Shown in pieces: positions 1-13,559 of a DNA stretch of 64,000 nt (its first letter is position 1; each line of letters starts with the position of its first letter). Below the pieces are notes generated by a model. The model was given only the letters and a program-made list of their open reading frames with translations, was not told the DNA's origin and did no database searches. The DNA is from Carnegiea gigantea (lineage: Eukaryota; Streptophyta; Magnoliopsida; Caryophyllales; Cactaceae): NCBI GenBank assembly GCA_029747015.1, contig JAKOGI010000008.1, positions 286,001-350,000 of the forward strand, read 5' to 3'. Made by a program: the position numbers and the translations under genes.

Positions 1-2415
1 GTGGCTAAAAGAAACAAAAACACCCATGTGACCTCTTTCAAGCTCTCTGAATAGAGGGAGCATATGAGAAGCTACCTTCACAAAAACAAAAGCTTTATTT
101 GGAACAATATCCGTCCCTCAACATCCAATCTAGTACTAATCAAAGAAGCAAAACGCAATACACGTGGAGAAATTGTCCCATCGAGACAACCTTTTTACAA
201 AAATTTTAAAAAACACACCCACACAAACAAAAAAGGAAATAAAGACTTTTGTCCCTTGCTAGTTGCTTTCATGGTGGAAGACATGAAGATGAACATAAGT
301 ATAATTACTCAAATGAAAAAAAAAATTAGATTAATACAGAGAGTTAAGAGTTTTTTTTTTTTTTTTTTAAAGTTGAAGTAAATTTTGTGCAAAACGTATA
401 GAAAGATGCATAGCATAATACTTACAAAAAAAAAAAAAAGATTTTTGAACGCCAATAATTTTACTTTTGAAATTGGATGAAAATAATTTGATCTTTAAAA
501 ATAACATTCAGCAAACCAATGTTTAAATGTATTTATTTTCAACAAAACATTTTCAAATCAACAAGACTTTGACTGGCTTATTTGGTCATGTTTTAATTTA
601 TTTATCATGTTTTCATGATATAATTTCCTTCATTTTTTTTTAATAATATCATTTAGATATGATAAGCAAGCTACTATGTCAATAGTTATTAAATTCCGAA
701 GTTATTTATTTTATTTCTAATACAATCGAGTCACATAAATTTTTACTCATGAATTTAAGAGATTTGCTAACTGGTTCACCAACAGTGCTTAATCTATTTT
801 CATTCAATTTTCGAACACCATCATTCATATATTTTAAATAAGTTAAGATAATTAAATTGACTAGGCAAAGTTTCATTGATTTAAAATTAGTATATTAAAA
901 ATAAATACCGTTAAAAATCAGTAACACTAATTTCAATAGTCGGACTATTCTAATTCAGACACCCTTAATATTAGATTATTAACATTCAAAAATCCTTTAA
1001 AAAACATACAATTGAATTTTCTGTCACATGCATTCTACTATTAACGTGTACAAAGCCTTGAATAACATCGCCTCGTGGGATCGATTATTATTTATCAGTG
1101 ACCAGACCTCGAGAATTGCCATTGGACCTCAATAGCCTTCCCCACCCATTCAACGCTGTTGGATTTTTCGAGATAAGATTCAGCATAGTGACAAAACTTA
1201 CCATCCAAAACAATTACATTGTATTATACTTGTCCCTTTGTGCGATATAAATTAAAAGACATTATATTTTTGCTTTTCTTTTTAAGATTGGGTTTTTATG
1301 TAAATCCTACTTCTATGATAATTATTTAAAATGCACTATAAAAAATAATCAAGAAAAATGATGGATTTTTTTTTGTGAAAATGAACTTTATTTAATAAGA
1401 AAAATATTAGGCGTACAATGAGCAATGGAAGAAGTGTAATACAGATGAATGGAAGATTATCACCTTAATTAATTATCTCATATTACTGCAGTGATTATGA
1501 ACAAATTGAGAAAAATTGAACATGAGTCTATGGGTAATCAAGATTAATTAATCCTGCATCAGTAGGATTGCATTGAATGGTGGGGGTGATGTATGATGAC
1601 TCGTTATGATCATCATCATCATCATCATCATGGTGGGTTTTCCTTGTTTTACGTGCGCTCTTGATCCATCCTCATGAACAATCATCACCATTCCTTTTTT
1701 TTTTTTTAAATGTTTGTGGAGTGTTAAGTATCCTTAATTTCTGGTGAATCGCCGCAGCATTTATATATTGATTTTCTTTTCTTAGTTTTCAGTTCTTTGC
1801 TAATGTTTAATATTCCTTGTAATTATGCTGATTTAAAATACATATTGTTTTACTTACAATACTCACTTCATTTCAAAATTATCGACAAGACTTATAAGTT
1901 ATAACTGACACAATATTTTAGACAAAAATTTAAACGTTAAAAATCTCACAATAATTGAGGAGGGGCCCAAAAAAAAAAAAAAATGCATACTTGCTTTTTC
2001 ACAGTTCTACTTTGTTTTTGATTCCTGCCAAAGAATTTTATAGAAGCTAAATTTGTAATACTATTAACGGAAAAAAGGGCCGAGCCCATGGCCCATGGCC
2101 CATGTCAAGCCTTAAGTAATGAACATACAATTAGCCCACGCGGTGAAATTACACATGAAGCCCAAATCAGTAAGAAGGCCGTTAAGATAGAAGGCAGTTC
2201 AATCATTTGACTTCAATGGGAGCAGAATTTATGCAAACTTGAGCAGAAAGTTGAACTTGACACAAAGCCAAGTATAGAAAGAATGTGACTCAACCAAATC
2301 TCACCTATCTCTTGCTCATGATCTTTGGCAAACTAACAGCTGCCCACTTCCCCGCTCTTCTTGGGTCCTTTTAAAATCCCCTTTTCATTCCTTCATTCCA
2401 TCTGAATCACTCAAA
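1..2415. other. AT-rich intergenic DNA upstream of the acyl-CoA ligase gene
   Basis: I see no convincing gene. The one open frame (64-381, + strand) is lysine- and phenylalanine-rich low-complexity translation and ends in a poly-T run. A CAT trinucleotide microsatellite lies near 1603-1631. The segment just before 2416 should hold the promoter and 5' UTR of the acyl-CoA ligase gene, but I could not fix a transcription start. Confidence 0.6.
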
Positions 2416-4946
2416 ATGCAAACACGAGAAACATACCTTGATCAGTTGGAAGAAGAGGAGCACATTTTCCGTAGTAGGTACAGGCCAGTTCCCGTGCCTG
2501 ATAACGTTACCTTGCCGGAATTTGTGCTCCAAGATGCGGAGTTATACTCCGATAAAGTGGCAATCGTTGAGGCCTTGACCGGAAAGGAGTACACTTATGG
2601 TCAAGTAACAAGAGACACAAAGAGGTTTGCCAAGGCATTAAGGTCTCTTGGACTTAGGAAAGGGCATGTTGTCATTGTTGTCCTTCCTAATGTGGCAGAA
2701 TATTCTATTGTTGCTCTTGGTATAATGGCTGCTGGTGGTGTTTTTTCTGGTGTAAATCCTGCATCTCATGCATCAGAAATCAAAAAGCAGGTTGAGGCAG
2801 CTGATGCTAAGCTTATTGTCACAAATGGTACTATCTATGAGAAGGTTAGTGGCTGTCATTTCCCTGTTTCATAATCATTTGCTTGTAGAATTTCATAAGC
2901 GGCATATAAGAGCATTCCTAGTCTAGGTTCTAGTTTTTGGAAATCAGGCCTATTTCGACTCAAATTGGTAATGTTAGAGATCAAATCCATCGATTTTAAG
3001 ACCACATATTAACACCAATTATGACCTATGTTATAACAGGTGAAGGAGTTGGGGCTCCCAATAATTGTACTAGGTGAAGAAAGAATTGAGAACGCAACAG
3101 CCATATATTGGGAAGAATTGCTCCAAGCAGCAGCTAAAGCCAACATCAATAATATTACAGAGGCACTAGACCAGAAAGATCTTTGTGCCCTGCCCTTTTC
3201 ATCAGGCACCACAGGGATGTCAAAGGGGGTCATGTTGACCCACCGTAACTTAGTGGCTAATCTATGCTCAACCCTCTTTAGTGTCCCAAAAGAAATGGTG
3301 GGTCAAGTCACAACACTTGGTCTAATGCCCTTCTTTCACATTTATGGGATCACTGGGATTTGCTGTGCCACTCTTAGGAACAAAGGCAAGGTGGTTGTTA
3401 TGGCTAGGTATGACCTTAGGACATTTTTACATGCCCTCATCACGTATGAGGTCCACTTTGCACCCGTCGTGCCACCTATTATACTCGCTCTTGTTAAGAA
3501 CCCTATCGTGGACGAATTTGATCTTAGTAAGGTCAAGCTTAAAGCTATCATGACTGCAGCCGCTCCCCTGGCGCCTGAAATCCTTACCGCATTCGAGAAG
3601 AAGTTTCCCGGTGTCCAGGTGCAAGAGGTACGTAATTTACGTACTACCTTGTATGCAATGTGGCAAATCTAATTATGATGTTGTGATTAGGCATATGGGC
3701 TGACAGAGCATAGTTGCATAACACTAACCCATGGAGACCCAAGTCAAGAGCACGGAGGCATTGCAAAGAGGAATTCAGTAGGGTTCATCTTACCAAACAT
3801 TGAGGTTAAATTCATCGATCCCGAGACGGGTCGGTCCCTCCCTAACAACACCCCAGGCGAAATATATGTAAGAAGCCAGTGTGTAATGCAAGGTAACACC
3901 CCAGATCATTTCGTTAATTACTTGCTTAATTATGCTGATTAGATTAGATTGGTGGAATTATGTACGTTTGAAGCAAGGGAATTTTGTGACGTTGAGTAAT
4001 TCTGAATAATGAATTAATTAGTTGTAAAATATAACGTGATAGGGTATTACAAGAATGAAGAGGAGACTCGGCAAACTGTGGATGGCGAGGGGTGGCTCCA
4101 TACTGGAGACATTGGCTACATAGATGATGATGGGGATGTTTTTGTTGTGGATCGCATCAAAGAACTAATCAAGTTCAAAGGCTTCCAAGTAAGATATAAT
4201 TATAATTCGAGCGAGATTCATTAATTTAATGTAATGGAACCCTAGAACTTGAAGAACTGGCATTGGACGGAAATAATATTTATTCAAATCAAAATCTTTT
4301 AGGAGGTGGCATTGCTAGTGACTTTTCTTCGTCACAACGGCTCTTTAATTAGATCTACCTATTGTAATTCAATAGTGTCTCATACAGCTGTTAGTTAAAT
4401 AATTTGTTTAAAATTTTGCATAAAAGTCTTTCCCTTACTAAAGACACCCATAAAATCAATTCGTACTGGTTATTATTGTTATAATTATGAAGTTTGGTTT
4501 GGTTTATACAGGTCGCTCCAGTCGAACTGGAGGCAATCCTACTCTCTCATCCTTCAATTGATGACGCAGCTGTAGTACCGTAAGTACTACTACTACTATT
4601 GTTACTACTAGTCATAGGAATAAAATTATATCGTATTCCGTGACCTACCCAGCAAGGTACGTATGAACTAATGGGAAAAAAATCATACATGATATGTAGA
4701 ATGGCAGATGAAGAAGCAGGGGAGGTGCCAGCAGGGTGTGTGGTGAAGAAGGCTGAATCCAGAGAGAGTGAAGAAGACATAATAAAGTTCGTGGGTTCAA
4801 ATGTGGCTCACTATAAAAGGCTCAGAGCTGTTTATTTTGTGGACTCAATTCCCAAATCACCCTCTGGCAAAATCATGAGAAGGCTTCTCAAGGATAAAAT
4901 CATGGACCTCCATAAAAGTAATAATGGACCGAAACCAGCTGTTTAA
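2416..4946 (+). CDS. ACOS5: ACOS5-type fatty acyl-CoA synthetase (4-coumarate:CoA ligase-like), 6 exons
   Basis: This encodes an adenylate-forming acyl-CoA ligase. The best-known member of its clade, Arabidopsis ACOS5 (At1g62940, 4CL-like 1), activates medium/long-chain hydroxy fatty acids for sporopollenin precursors in the anther tapetum. Exons read from splice sites are 2416-2844, 3040-3627, 3691-3892, 4043-4188, 4512-4579 and 4700-4946. All introns are GT/AG and the phases join to 559 aa; I recall about 542 for ACOS5. The AMP-binding box [14 protein letters not shown], lies near residues 194-206. The box II equivalent GEIYVRSQC is near 395; its SQC in place of the RGP/RGxx of true 4CLs is an ACOS5-clade trait. 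The hinge region reads [12 protein letters not shown], and the C-terminal PSGK catalytic lysine is Lys535. N-terminal stretches such as [12 protein letters not shown] and YGQVTRDT match ACOS5 closely. The C terminus, KPAV, is not a peroxisomal PTS1. No frame break is seen. Orthology is inferred from remembered sequence, not from a search. Confidence 0.93.
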
Positions 4947-5050
4947 TTTCTTAATTACTTTGCATATTTTTACCCGGCAACAATAATAATAATAATAATA
5001 ATGATAACTAATAAATTGCCTCTGCATTTTTCATTGAGTATTCCTACTTA

Positions 5051-5186
5051 AATTTGTGGACTTGGAAAATTTAGAAAAATAAAAATGCTGGTTATATGGT
5101 TATGTATGTAATCTATATGACTTTGTAATTTCATCCTAAGAACAATGCCAAATTTGTGGACTTGGAAAATTTAGAAAAGTAAAAAA
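5051..5186. repeat. 36-bp direct repeat, 100-bp spacing
   Basis: The segment at 5051-5086 recurs almost unchanged at 5151-5186. Both begin AATTTGTGGACTTGG and continue into an A-rich tail. The sequence between them is not repeated a third time, so this is one short tandem duplication just downstream of the ligase gene. Confidence 0.75.
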
Positions 5187-5869
5187 TAGCCCACCTGATC
5201 TGAATGCTGCTAGACGGCCACTAAAGTCGTCTTAAAAATTCACGCCCTAAATCCGAATCCCACTAGATGGTAGAGGGGTCGTGAGAGAGAGGGAGATGAG
5301 ATTTAGAAACGCTTCTATGCTGGTGTGTTTATAGTCGACCCAATAAGCCTCCAACAATAAATTTAGTAATTAATGCTTGATGCACTAAATTTTGCTTAAA
5401 TTTATCATGCACCAATTTTTGAAAAATCAACATGAAATCATAGGCTTTATAATTGAAAATTCGTGATCCAACTTCAACATCCTTCACACTAAATTAAACA
5501 TGAGTTTTGAAAAACATCGACTATTGAGTATTCATTTTTTAAATTTATAGGTCATTTAACTATATAAAAATTCTTGTTAAAGTATATAATTTTTATTTTT
5601 AAATCTCCAATCACTAATCGTGCATCTTATTTATGAATCTCCAATCACCAATTGTACAAGAGAAATGATTATTTGATTACTTAACGCCATTGTACTTTAT
5701 GGCACATAGGCTCATTGCATTTTTCTGATCTATCTTCCCTCTCCTACTAGCCTGTCATAGGCCCATTGGAAATTTTGGCGTATGTATTTATTGTTGGCTA
5801 ATTATTTAGTTTAATATTCAATGCGGGCTTCAATTTTATTTTTTTATTTTTTTGGGTAGGTATAGATTT

Positions 5870-6035
5870 TTTTTTTTTTTTGGTGTCGGATCCTTCATTT
5901 CATTAGAGTCGAGGTACTGTTGACCCAATAAAAAGCAAAACACTTTCATCGTAAATTTTCTACATTCATAAGACTCGAACCCAAAACTTTATTTAAGGGG
6001 AACAATTAAGTATCCCATTTGATACGGCTTAAAAT
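5870..6035 (-). repeat. SINE-like fragment with B-box-like motif (minus orientation)
   Basis: Read on the minus strand, this has a tRNA-like layout: an upstream segment, then GGGTTCGAGTC, which resembles the Pol III B box GGTTCGANNCC. It ends in a poly-A tract, seen as T12-13 near 5870 on the + strand. Similar tRNA-like pieces recur in the window. Boundaries are approximate and no target duplication was identified. Confidence 0.4.
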
Positions 6036-7445
6036 ATTGTCGATTACAAAAGGCAGACTAAATCGTGATAAATAAAATATATTATCCTTGATTATTATTT
6101 TTTTAATATTAAAAAATCAAAAGAAAATCGAGCAATGATTCCACCGAAAGAGGAAATTGGATAGATTCCTTGCCAGATAAAGTGAATGGATCTCCCTCAG
6201 ATCATGGTCAATAATTAGCAAAGCAAATACTAAAGTACTTAATTAGTTAATTAACAGTGATTCTCTTGGTACGTTAGCGTAATTAGGCATTTGAAGTGGG
6301 GAAGATTTTTTCTTTTTTGTTTTTTAAGGGCAAGAATTGAAGATTCTACATGGACCTGCATCATTAATTGTTGTCTAAAGTCTAAGTTGTCAAGTTGCGG
6401 AATTTACTATAATTAGCCCAACATAACAATGAAATAGGGCAAGCACAAGCAAATTATTAATTTAAATATTTATCATAGCCAGCAACTTTTGAGGATCGAG
6501 ATAATTTTAACCTTTTTTTCTTTTCCTATATAGCAATTTTGGACAAATGCTGCTGTGATTAAACTCGGATCTAGATAATTTTAGCTTTTTTTTCTTTTCC
6601 TGTTTAGCTATTTTGTTGAGCTATTATTTTAACAAGTTTACCCTAATTTTTTATAAAATTTTGTTTTAACCTAATAAATATGTCTCTAATCTCTATCCAT
6701 CAATAATAAAATTCATCAAATTTAGCACGAAAAAGAATTAAAATTTTCAAATTCCGTGATCGATATATAGCACAAGTTATTTTATATGAATAAAGTCTTA
6801 ATTATTTCATAAGTTATTTTACATGAACAAGGCCTTGTTGTATGAGATGAGAATAAATCTTTCAGGAGCTTAGCCTCCTCAAAAGCATCCCAAAAGAAAA
6901 AAGAGAAAAACATGAGAATAAAGTATATACAACACTGAAATTTTAGTTTTCCATTATTTTGCAATTTTTGTAACTTGCAATAGATTATTATAATTATGTT
7001 TTTCATTTTACATGATTGTCTTTTCTAACCTATTATATTTAATATTCATAGCAGTGGTATATATTTGCAAGAATAACTTATTCGCTATTGTATTTACTGA
7101 CTTTACTATGGATGAGTTTATTCTATATCGACGGTTTTTGCTGGTAGTCTTTAGAAATCATGTTATATGATCAACAAGTTGCTACTTGCCCCCCCCCCCC
7201 AAAAAAGTTACTGATAAATTATTTTAATCCTTTCTGTTCCTTATTTTTTTTTAATTTGAGGTGATGGAATATATTTAAAGTCCCTCAACGGAACTTTTAA
7301 GCTAAATTATCCCCCAAAAATTGGGTATCAACCGTCAACAAACACAAGTTGGCAACATAAAATACTGCCCCCACATCTCACCAGAGTGTACTTCCATTTT
7401 TGTTTTTTTTGTTTTTTTTAAACAAAGGTAAGTGGTAAGAGGTGA

Positions 7446-7770
7446 TTAGGCGTCTCTTCTCACAAGAGCACGTCCCATCATATCAGCATACATGATAACT
7501 CGAAGATCAGTCGTAGGAGGACACTCCCTTGTTTTGAACGCTGATGTTGCATGTCCCATCTTTGCTAAGTAATCAGCTGCCATATTAGCCTCTCGATAAA
7601 TGCATGAAATGGTCGCCCGGTCCATTGTTTTCAAATAGCCAGAATATCTTGAACAAGCGTCTGAATTTTCCATAGCGTGTGTGAAGTCCCTTGGATCGCT
7701 TTTATAACCATAGCATTATTCCCTTCAATGTATATATTCTTAATACCTAATTCACTGCTTCATCCATAGT
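7446..7770 (-). pseudogene. Non-LTR retrotransposon RNase H-like domain remnant
   Basis: On the minus strand the upstream part (about 7770-7650) reads ELGIKNIYIEGN and then VIKAIQGTSHTLWK. In a shifted frame this is followed by IYREANMAADYLAKMG within the open frame 7673-7446. These are the conserved beta-strand/DD and C-terminal REAN-x-AAD-LAKMG motifs of the plant RNase H-like (RVT_3) domain, found at the end of LINE polyproteins and in related cellular proteins. At least one frameshift separates the halves, and no reverse transcriptase is seen next to it. It is a decayed fragment. Confidence 0.75.
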
Positions 7771-9290
7771 GTACTTACCTATGAAAACATTTGCTCAACC
7801 TCAAAATAAAATATATAGTTAACTAACTAACATAAGCAATAGATTGAGTATACTAACTGGTTGATTTAAATATGTAATTTTGTATTATATATGTAACCGA
7901 AAGATACTTGTTTTCATGATTTTTAAATTGTAAGTTAAGGTGTTCTTATCGATCTTCTTAATTGTATTTGAAAAGATACACATTTTTTTTTTGTGGGCCC
8001 AGAAAAATTTGTAAGGATAATATGTTCAATTCTAAGCCATGACATTTGGCTATTCAAGGTATAGGTACTTTGACCAATTTGCCCTTTTCCAGTGTTCATT
8101 GGAACAGTCACCCAATATATCTTAGATTAGACTGGGATTGCTAAGGTTGGTTTCTTGTAATTAGAGGTTGCGGAGAGTATTGACATTGACAAGAAAGAGG
8201 GAGAAGCCTAGAAAATTTAGAAATAGAAACGTGATGAATATTAATTATGTGATGTACATCAATATGGAGACAATAAATCAAACGATTTCTAATATATAAG
8301 TTAGGTTATCTTATTTTTTTTTTTTTAAAAACATGGTTGAGTGCATATTCATCACAAATATTGCATTCATAATATCTCAAAGTCGGCAATGATTTGCGAA
8401 AGGAACTAATGCATTTTAACTTTCTGTTAATCCCTCTAATTACCCTTTTCATGTAGGCATTAAATGTGTCTTTTCTTCACAATAATTGTCATAGTAATTT
8501 TAAAAAATTTGTCGCTAGCCTCCCGTTTCTCTTTGGAAGGTTAATTTATTTTTAAAAAAATGCCCTCAAGGTTAATTCGAACCCAAATATCTAATACAAC
8601 TCATAAAGACTTTACCAATTGAACTGACGCCCAGCTCCTTCTATGCATTATTACTTTATTAATACATCTGATCTGACCTTGAACGGAAAATTATTCAATG
8701 GGTAGTTCACTTGCTAATGAGAAAACTTCGTGCAGAGCTTAATTTAGTCCAAACTCAAGTAAATAAGCATTGAGCATGCATGGCCGAATTCCAAGAAGTA
8801 GGCTAGTCAAAGTTCTCATTTATGTACCCACTTATTTAACCAGACAAAGAGAAAATTATTAGCAATAGATGTGGTTGAAATCCAACTAATATTCAACCTA
8901 CCAATGGTAGTAGAGATAGTAAATAATCAATCAATTTTGTTGAGGGGAGGGCCATTGAATAGCCTCAAATGGTCGAGAAGAGAAAAATTCATAGGTATGT
9001 CTCACTAGTTGCTACCTATGTAAATTGTCCACCTCCAAAACACATTGATATGTTTCTAATTAAATACTACTATTGTCTCTCAAATTTATTGTTAATTTTG
9101 CTTATTAGGGGAAACACTAGACCCTTGAGGTCTATATATTTAGGACAATTTTTCTCACAAGAAATTTGTCGGCCTTATGCTTCGATGTTGATACTCTCGA
9201 AGGAAGAATTACATCACCATTGTATGCAGTAATACATCATCATTTTTCCCAAGTAATTAACTAACTTTGCCTCCGCTCCTCCTTTTTTTA
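7771..9290. other. Intergenic DNA, no gene recognised
   Basis: This is AT-rich with short open frames only. The + strand frame at 8969-9232 matches no family I know and has no splice context. One SINE-like fragment, near 8545-8645, is listed separately. Confidence 0.5.
8545..8645 (-). repeat. tRNA-derived SINE-like fragment (minus orientation)
   Basis: On the minus strand the segment reads GGGCGTCAGTTCAATTGG, an A-box-like half of a tRNA. About 35 bp later comes GGGTTCGAATTAACC, which is B-box-like, and then an A-rich tail. This is the head of a tRNA-derived SINE. The ends were not resolved. Confidence 0.5.
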
Positions 9291-9295
9291 AAAAA

Positions 9296-9600
9296 AGATA
9301 TTATTATAAGTATTAATTATTAACATTCAACACCGATCAACACTTATCAATACTAGTTAACACTCATCAACACTTATCGCGCTAGTTAGCACTCATCAAC
9401 ACTGGTCGACTGTAATTAATGCTTTAGTCACATTTCTCGGTCATAATTTTCCAATATCTAGTACTTGCTAATAATGATCAACACTTATCGGTATTGATCA
9501 ACACTCAATAGTATTGATCGACATTTATCAACAGTAGTCATTGATAATAATCAATAATAATTTATTTATGATAGGTTGAAAAGAGTAGATCTTTAATCTA
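9296..9600. repeat. MITE copy with internal AACACTNATCAACACTTATCAA-type repeats
   Basis: This segment is built of degenerate units resembling ACACTTATCAAC and ends in a GGTTGAAAAGAG motif. The same internal units and the same end motif occur at 10197-10383 with 18583-18645, and at 58017-58210. It is therefore probably one of three copies of a MITE family with an end like GGCCTATTCTTTTCAACTTAT. The left end here is poorly defined. Confidence 0.5.
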
Positions 9601-11113
9601 TCTGCTTCTTATTTTTATAATATTTATTTTTATTCAATTTCAGACGCTTTATATTTAGGAATAGTAGGTAAAAACTATGATGGACCATTCTATGAAAATG
9701 GTACAGGTAGATCACGCCAAACTGGTTTAGCCAACACCTCTCATCGCAGTAAAGCTGCCCCCCTAAATTTGGGCCTAGGTGGCGTGACCGCTTTACTCTC
9801 CAATGGGATGGTATCTTGATTGTTCTACTTTTTATTTTCTATTTTTTGAGGGGTGGACAATACGGCTATTTTGTCACCCTTTTTTTTTAAAAAAAAGACA
9901 TTCATCCTCTCACTAGGGATGTATACCAGTCAAGTTTGATTAGGCTTAGTTGGCTCGTTAAACAATATAGTCAAACTTGGATGCAGACTAGGCTTGATTA
10001 AAATGAATTCAATTCGAATTTTAATTAAGCCGGGTTTAATCGAGCTGAATTCGAGCTTGTCTAAGTTTTGATATACTATAATTTTTCCTGCATGATTTAA
10101 ATATTTACATGAGTGATTTGAAATATATTTTAATTTTAACGAATTATAACGCCTAACTTCAAACAATAATGATCAATGATCAATTATATACTTTAAGGCC
10201 TATTCACTTTAACTTATTATAAGTACTTATCATCAGCATTTAACATTGATATGCACTCATCAGGAGTGTAGGGCTAATCAATACTGATCAGCACTTACCA
10301 ATACTAATCAGAACGTAATCATATTTTCTGCTCATAATTTCAACCATAATCAGTGTCGATAAGAACTGATTAACACTTATTAGTAGGGCTGTGTAAAACC
10401 CGTTAACCGGACTTTCGGCTAGTCAATTTTCGGTTAACTTGAAATTCGGTTAGGGAAAACCGTGAACCGTAACTGAACCGAAACTTTAGGTTAACCGATT
10501 TATCGGTTAACCGAATTTTTGGTTTGGCCAAATTGCAATCCATAACCAAACCGGAAAATTCGGTTATCCGATTTTTCGGTTCGATTAAACGGTTAACCGA
10601 TTAATATTTTTCTAAAAAAGTTAAAATTTATTTTTTCCCCCAAAAAAAACCCAAATTTGGGGCTGGACCTGATGATATTGCTGGACTTGCTAGTTGCTAC
10701 CGCCTGCTGCTTTCTCTTGTTGGATGAAAATCAAAGCTCTAAACAATAAACCATCCAAGAGGCAGTTCGGGGCGGGGGCACTACAGATCTTACAACACAC
10801 ATATCTTACAATCCACAAATCTTACAATAAACCATCAAAGGCTGTGGGGTGTGGGCAAAAAATCAAAGACGCTTGGAAAATACCCAAACCCACAAACAGA
10901 TTCAACACAAACAACAACTAAATTAGAAATCTAAAATCTAACAGCTACCGTGACTTGTCACAGGAATTCAGATATGAGGTCTGAGCCGCTTGCAAGTTGC
11001 GATTCTGAATGCACACAGAGAGAGTTGCTTGCAAACTATTCGAGAGGAAGATCAGAGGAGGGACCACTGCTGTGGGAGAGTTTGGATCTGGAGCCAGTGG
11101 AGTATGGTCTTTC

Positions 11114-11766
11114 TGTAGACACAGAAAATTTAGTAATAAATATCATGTTATAAAAATAAATATAAATTGATTATTTTGGTCAAACCATTTAATTAATTAA
11201 TAAATTAGGTCAATCGGCTACCAGGTCATGACTCAGATAACTGTCAAATCAAAAGTCAAATTGACTAACAAGTCAAAAGTCCAATCAGCGGCCTAAAAAG
11301 GCGAACAAGTTCCAAACCCTAATAAGGGAGGTGGATTCTTTCCCTATAAATAAAGCACTACTCTATACTACCCACGGATGGAAGATTCATTCACTCTGAA
11401 GGTATTTTGAAGACTCAAATGGCTAATTTTTTTGAATGAAGACAACAATTACAATCAAAGTATGTGCTGTCTACCATCGAATATCAAAGAAAACTCATCT
11501 TGATTGAGATCAAGCCTCTTAGGCCCTTTCTTAAGATCAAATTCATTGAAGTTCATTCAAAGGAAGTCAAATCAATCAATTTGATTGGGATTTAAGTCAA
11601 TCAACCCTCTTTCAAGTACAAATTGGAGATTGAATCAGATGACTTTTATTTATTTACTTGTAACAAATATATAGAGATTATACCCATATCTTCTGAAATT
11701 AATACAAATTAAATTTGTCGACATTTCTTATCTTAATTTATTTTAGATGCGAAATTTGTGCTTACA
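11114..11766 (+). repeat. 5' LTR
   Basis: It starts TGTAGACACAGAAAATTT and ends AAATTTGTGCTTACA. A TATA-box-like TATAAATA lies at 11345-11352, about 230 bp into the LTR, a likely promoter position. It aligns along its whole length with 17419-18071. Confidence 0.92.
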
Positions 11767-11790
11767 AATTTTGGCACGCCTGGTGGGACA
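11767..11790 (+). promoter_or_regulatory. Candidate primer-binding site of the LTR retrotransposon
   Basis: Six bases after the 5' LTR comes TGGCACGCCTGGTGGGAC (11772-11789), beginning with the TGG that pairs with a tRNA CCA end. The position and the GC-rich character fit a minus-strand primer site. I did not assign the tRNA. Confidence 0.6.
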
Positions 11791-11956
11791 TATCTGCCTT
11801 TCATCTCTTTCTCGAAACAAACAAGTTCTACATTCCTTTGAAGAAGATATGACTCCCGAAAACGCCATCCTTTAATCTTCGAATAAGGAAGCTATCGAGT
11901 CTACATATGAAGGATCTGCAAAGGCTAGTATTGCATCTCGCAATCGAAGCATGTGA

Positions 11957-13506
11957 GTGATGACTAGGAGTATGGCCCAAGTTGCTGCCTCCATCACCCC
12001 AAAACAACAAGTTGTGACTCCAACCTTGCAGACACGCAAAACTCAAAAATTTGGCTTCAACTTGCCTGTTGATGGAGTCAATCAAACTGCTTTTCTCTCT
12101 AATTTAAAACTAAAACCTTTTACTGTCTTCAATATAAGAAAAACTCTACCCTGTGAACTGGATGAATTTCATGCCTATAGCAATAATGTCTTCCAACCTT
12201 TCGATGAGGAGGATGATAACTATGGTAGTAGCGATTCTTCACCAACATCTCCAAGGGATTCACTTTTCTCACAAGTTAAAGTTGAATTCTCTGACACTAT
12301 CATCATACCAGTCATGGTGACAGAAGCTATCAATTTGGAGGAAGAATTGGCAAACATGAAGGCAACTCTAGATAGACTCTCTAAAGAGAGTGCACAAAAG
12401 GATGCTCAATTAAGCGTCAAAATAAGCAGATTACTGATTTAAAAAAGAAGCTGAAAAAGCAGTCATCTGAAGCCTCAAACAAAGACTCTGGCAGTGAAGA
12501 TTCTGGCAAAGAGTCCAATCGCAGCAAGGAGTCTGACGATGAGCCTACTCCAAAAAATGATTCCATGTCAATTGAGTAAATTCAAAACTTGATAGCGGAT
12601 GTGGTAAAGACTCATCTAGAAGGAGGTTTTCACAGAAGTCATCGTTACAGCAAGCCTTATGCGAAAAGGATTGATGCACTGCGGATGCCTCGGGGATTCC
12701 AACCTCTGAAATTTCATCAATTTGATAGCAAAGGGAACCCGAAGCAGCATATAGCGCACTTCATCGAGACTTACAATAATGTTGGCTCGAGTGGTAACCT
12801 CTTAGTAAAGCAATTCATGCGATCTCTTAAAGGTCTTGCGTTTGACTGATACGCATGTCTTGCTTCTGCATCCATCGATTGTTGGGAGCAAATGGAAAAT
12901 GAATTCTTGAATCGCTTCTATAGCACATGCCGTGTGGTTAATATAAGTGAGTTGACTAATACTAGGCAAGAGGATGAAGAGTCAGTCATAGATTATATCA
13001 ATCGTTGGCGTGCCCATTCGTTGAAGTGTAAGGATTACTTGCCTAAATCTTCTGATGTTGAGATGTGTGCTCAAGGAATTGAGTGGGATATCTTATACGC
13101 TTTGTGGGTAAAGAAGTCCAAGACTTTCCAAGAATTAGCAACAGGAGCTCGTGATATGGAGCTTACAATCGCCTACTGTGGAAGACGAGTAGATGATGGT
13201 GAATTAATGGCATCGTCAAGAAATAGAAGCTCTATGCTAAGAGACTCTGAAAAGAACGAATATTCTTATTTTGAGTATGATGTACCAAAAATGCTTGACA
13301 ATCTTCTTGAGAAAGGCCTTGTAGAACTCCCAAAGTCAAGGCGTCCTGAAGAAATTGAAAAAACTAATGGCCCCAAATATTGCAAGTATCACAAGATCAT
13401 CAGTCATCCTATAGAGAAGTGTAAGGCATTCAGGGGACAAGTCCTGCAACTTGCAAATGAAAGAAAGATCACATTAGACGAAGAAAACACCAAAGAATAT
13501 GATTGA
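11957..13506 (+). pseudogene. Decayed gag of the LTR retrotransposon
   Basis: The gag reading runs first in frame 11957-12442. It then continues in another frame from about 12424 to 13506, where it is broken by an in-frame TAA at 12577 and a TGA at 12847. The TGA falls where gag families read FDWY, so it looks like a Trp-to-stop change. Recognisable parts are a K/E-rich coiled segment (12330-12560), the capsid-like core (MPRGFQPLKFHQFDSKGNPKQHI at the start, then ENEFLNRFYST and ESVIDYINRWR), and a terminal CKYHKIISHPIEKC, a zinc-knuckle-like motif. The TAA at 12577, TGA at 12847 and one frameshift mean it cannot encode an intact Gag from this copy. Confidence 0.85.
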
Positions 13507-13559
13507 TCGTTTATTAAGATCATATTGGAAAATACTTTGCAAGAGGAGCAACCCAAAAT

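Larger units (their letters stand above)
4947..7445. other. Intergenic DNA with small repeats
   Basis: No gene is supported. The start should be the 3' UTR of the acyl-CoA ligase gene; a TAA trinucleotide run lies near 4981-5002. A 36-bp direct repeat occurs at 5051-5086 and 5151-5186. A SINE-like fragment in minus orientation lies near 5870-6030 and is listed separately. A run of 12 C followed by 6 A lies at 7189-7206. Confidence 0.6.

Noticed and set aside
64..381. 105-codon open frame, + strand
   Set aside because: Low-complexity Lys/Phe translation ending in a poly-T run. No domain or splice context.
11957..13506. Considered as an intact gag gene
   Set aside because: A frameshift and in-frame stops at 12577 and 12847 show it is decayed.
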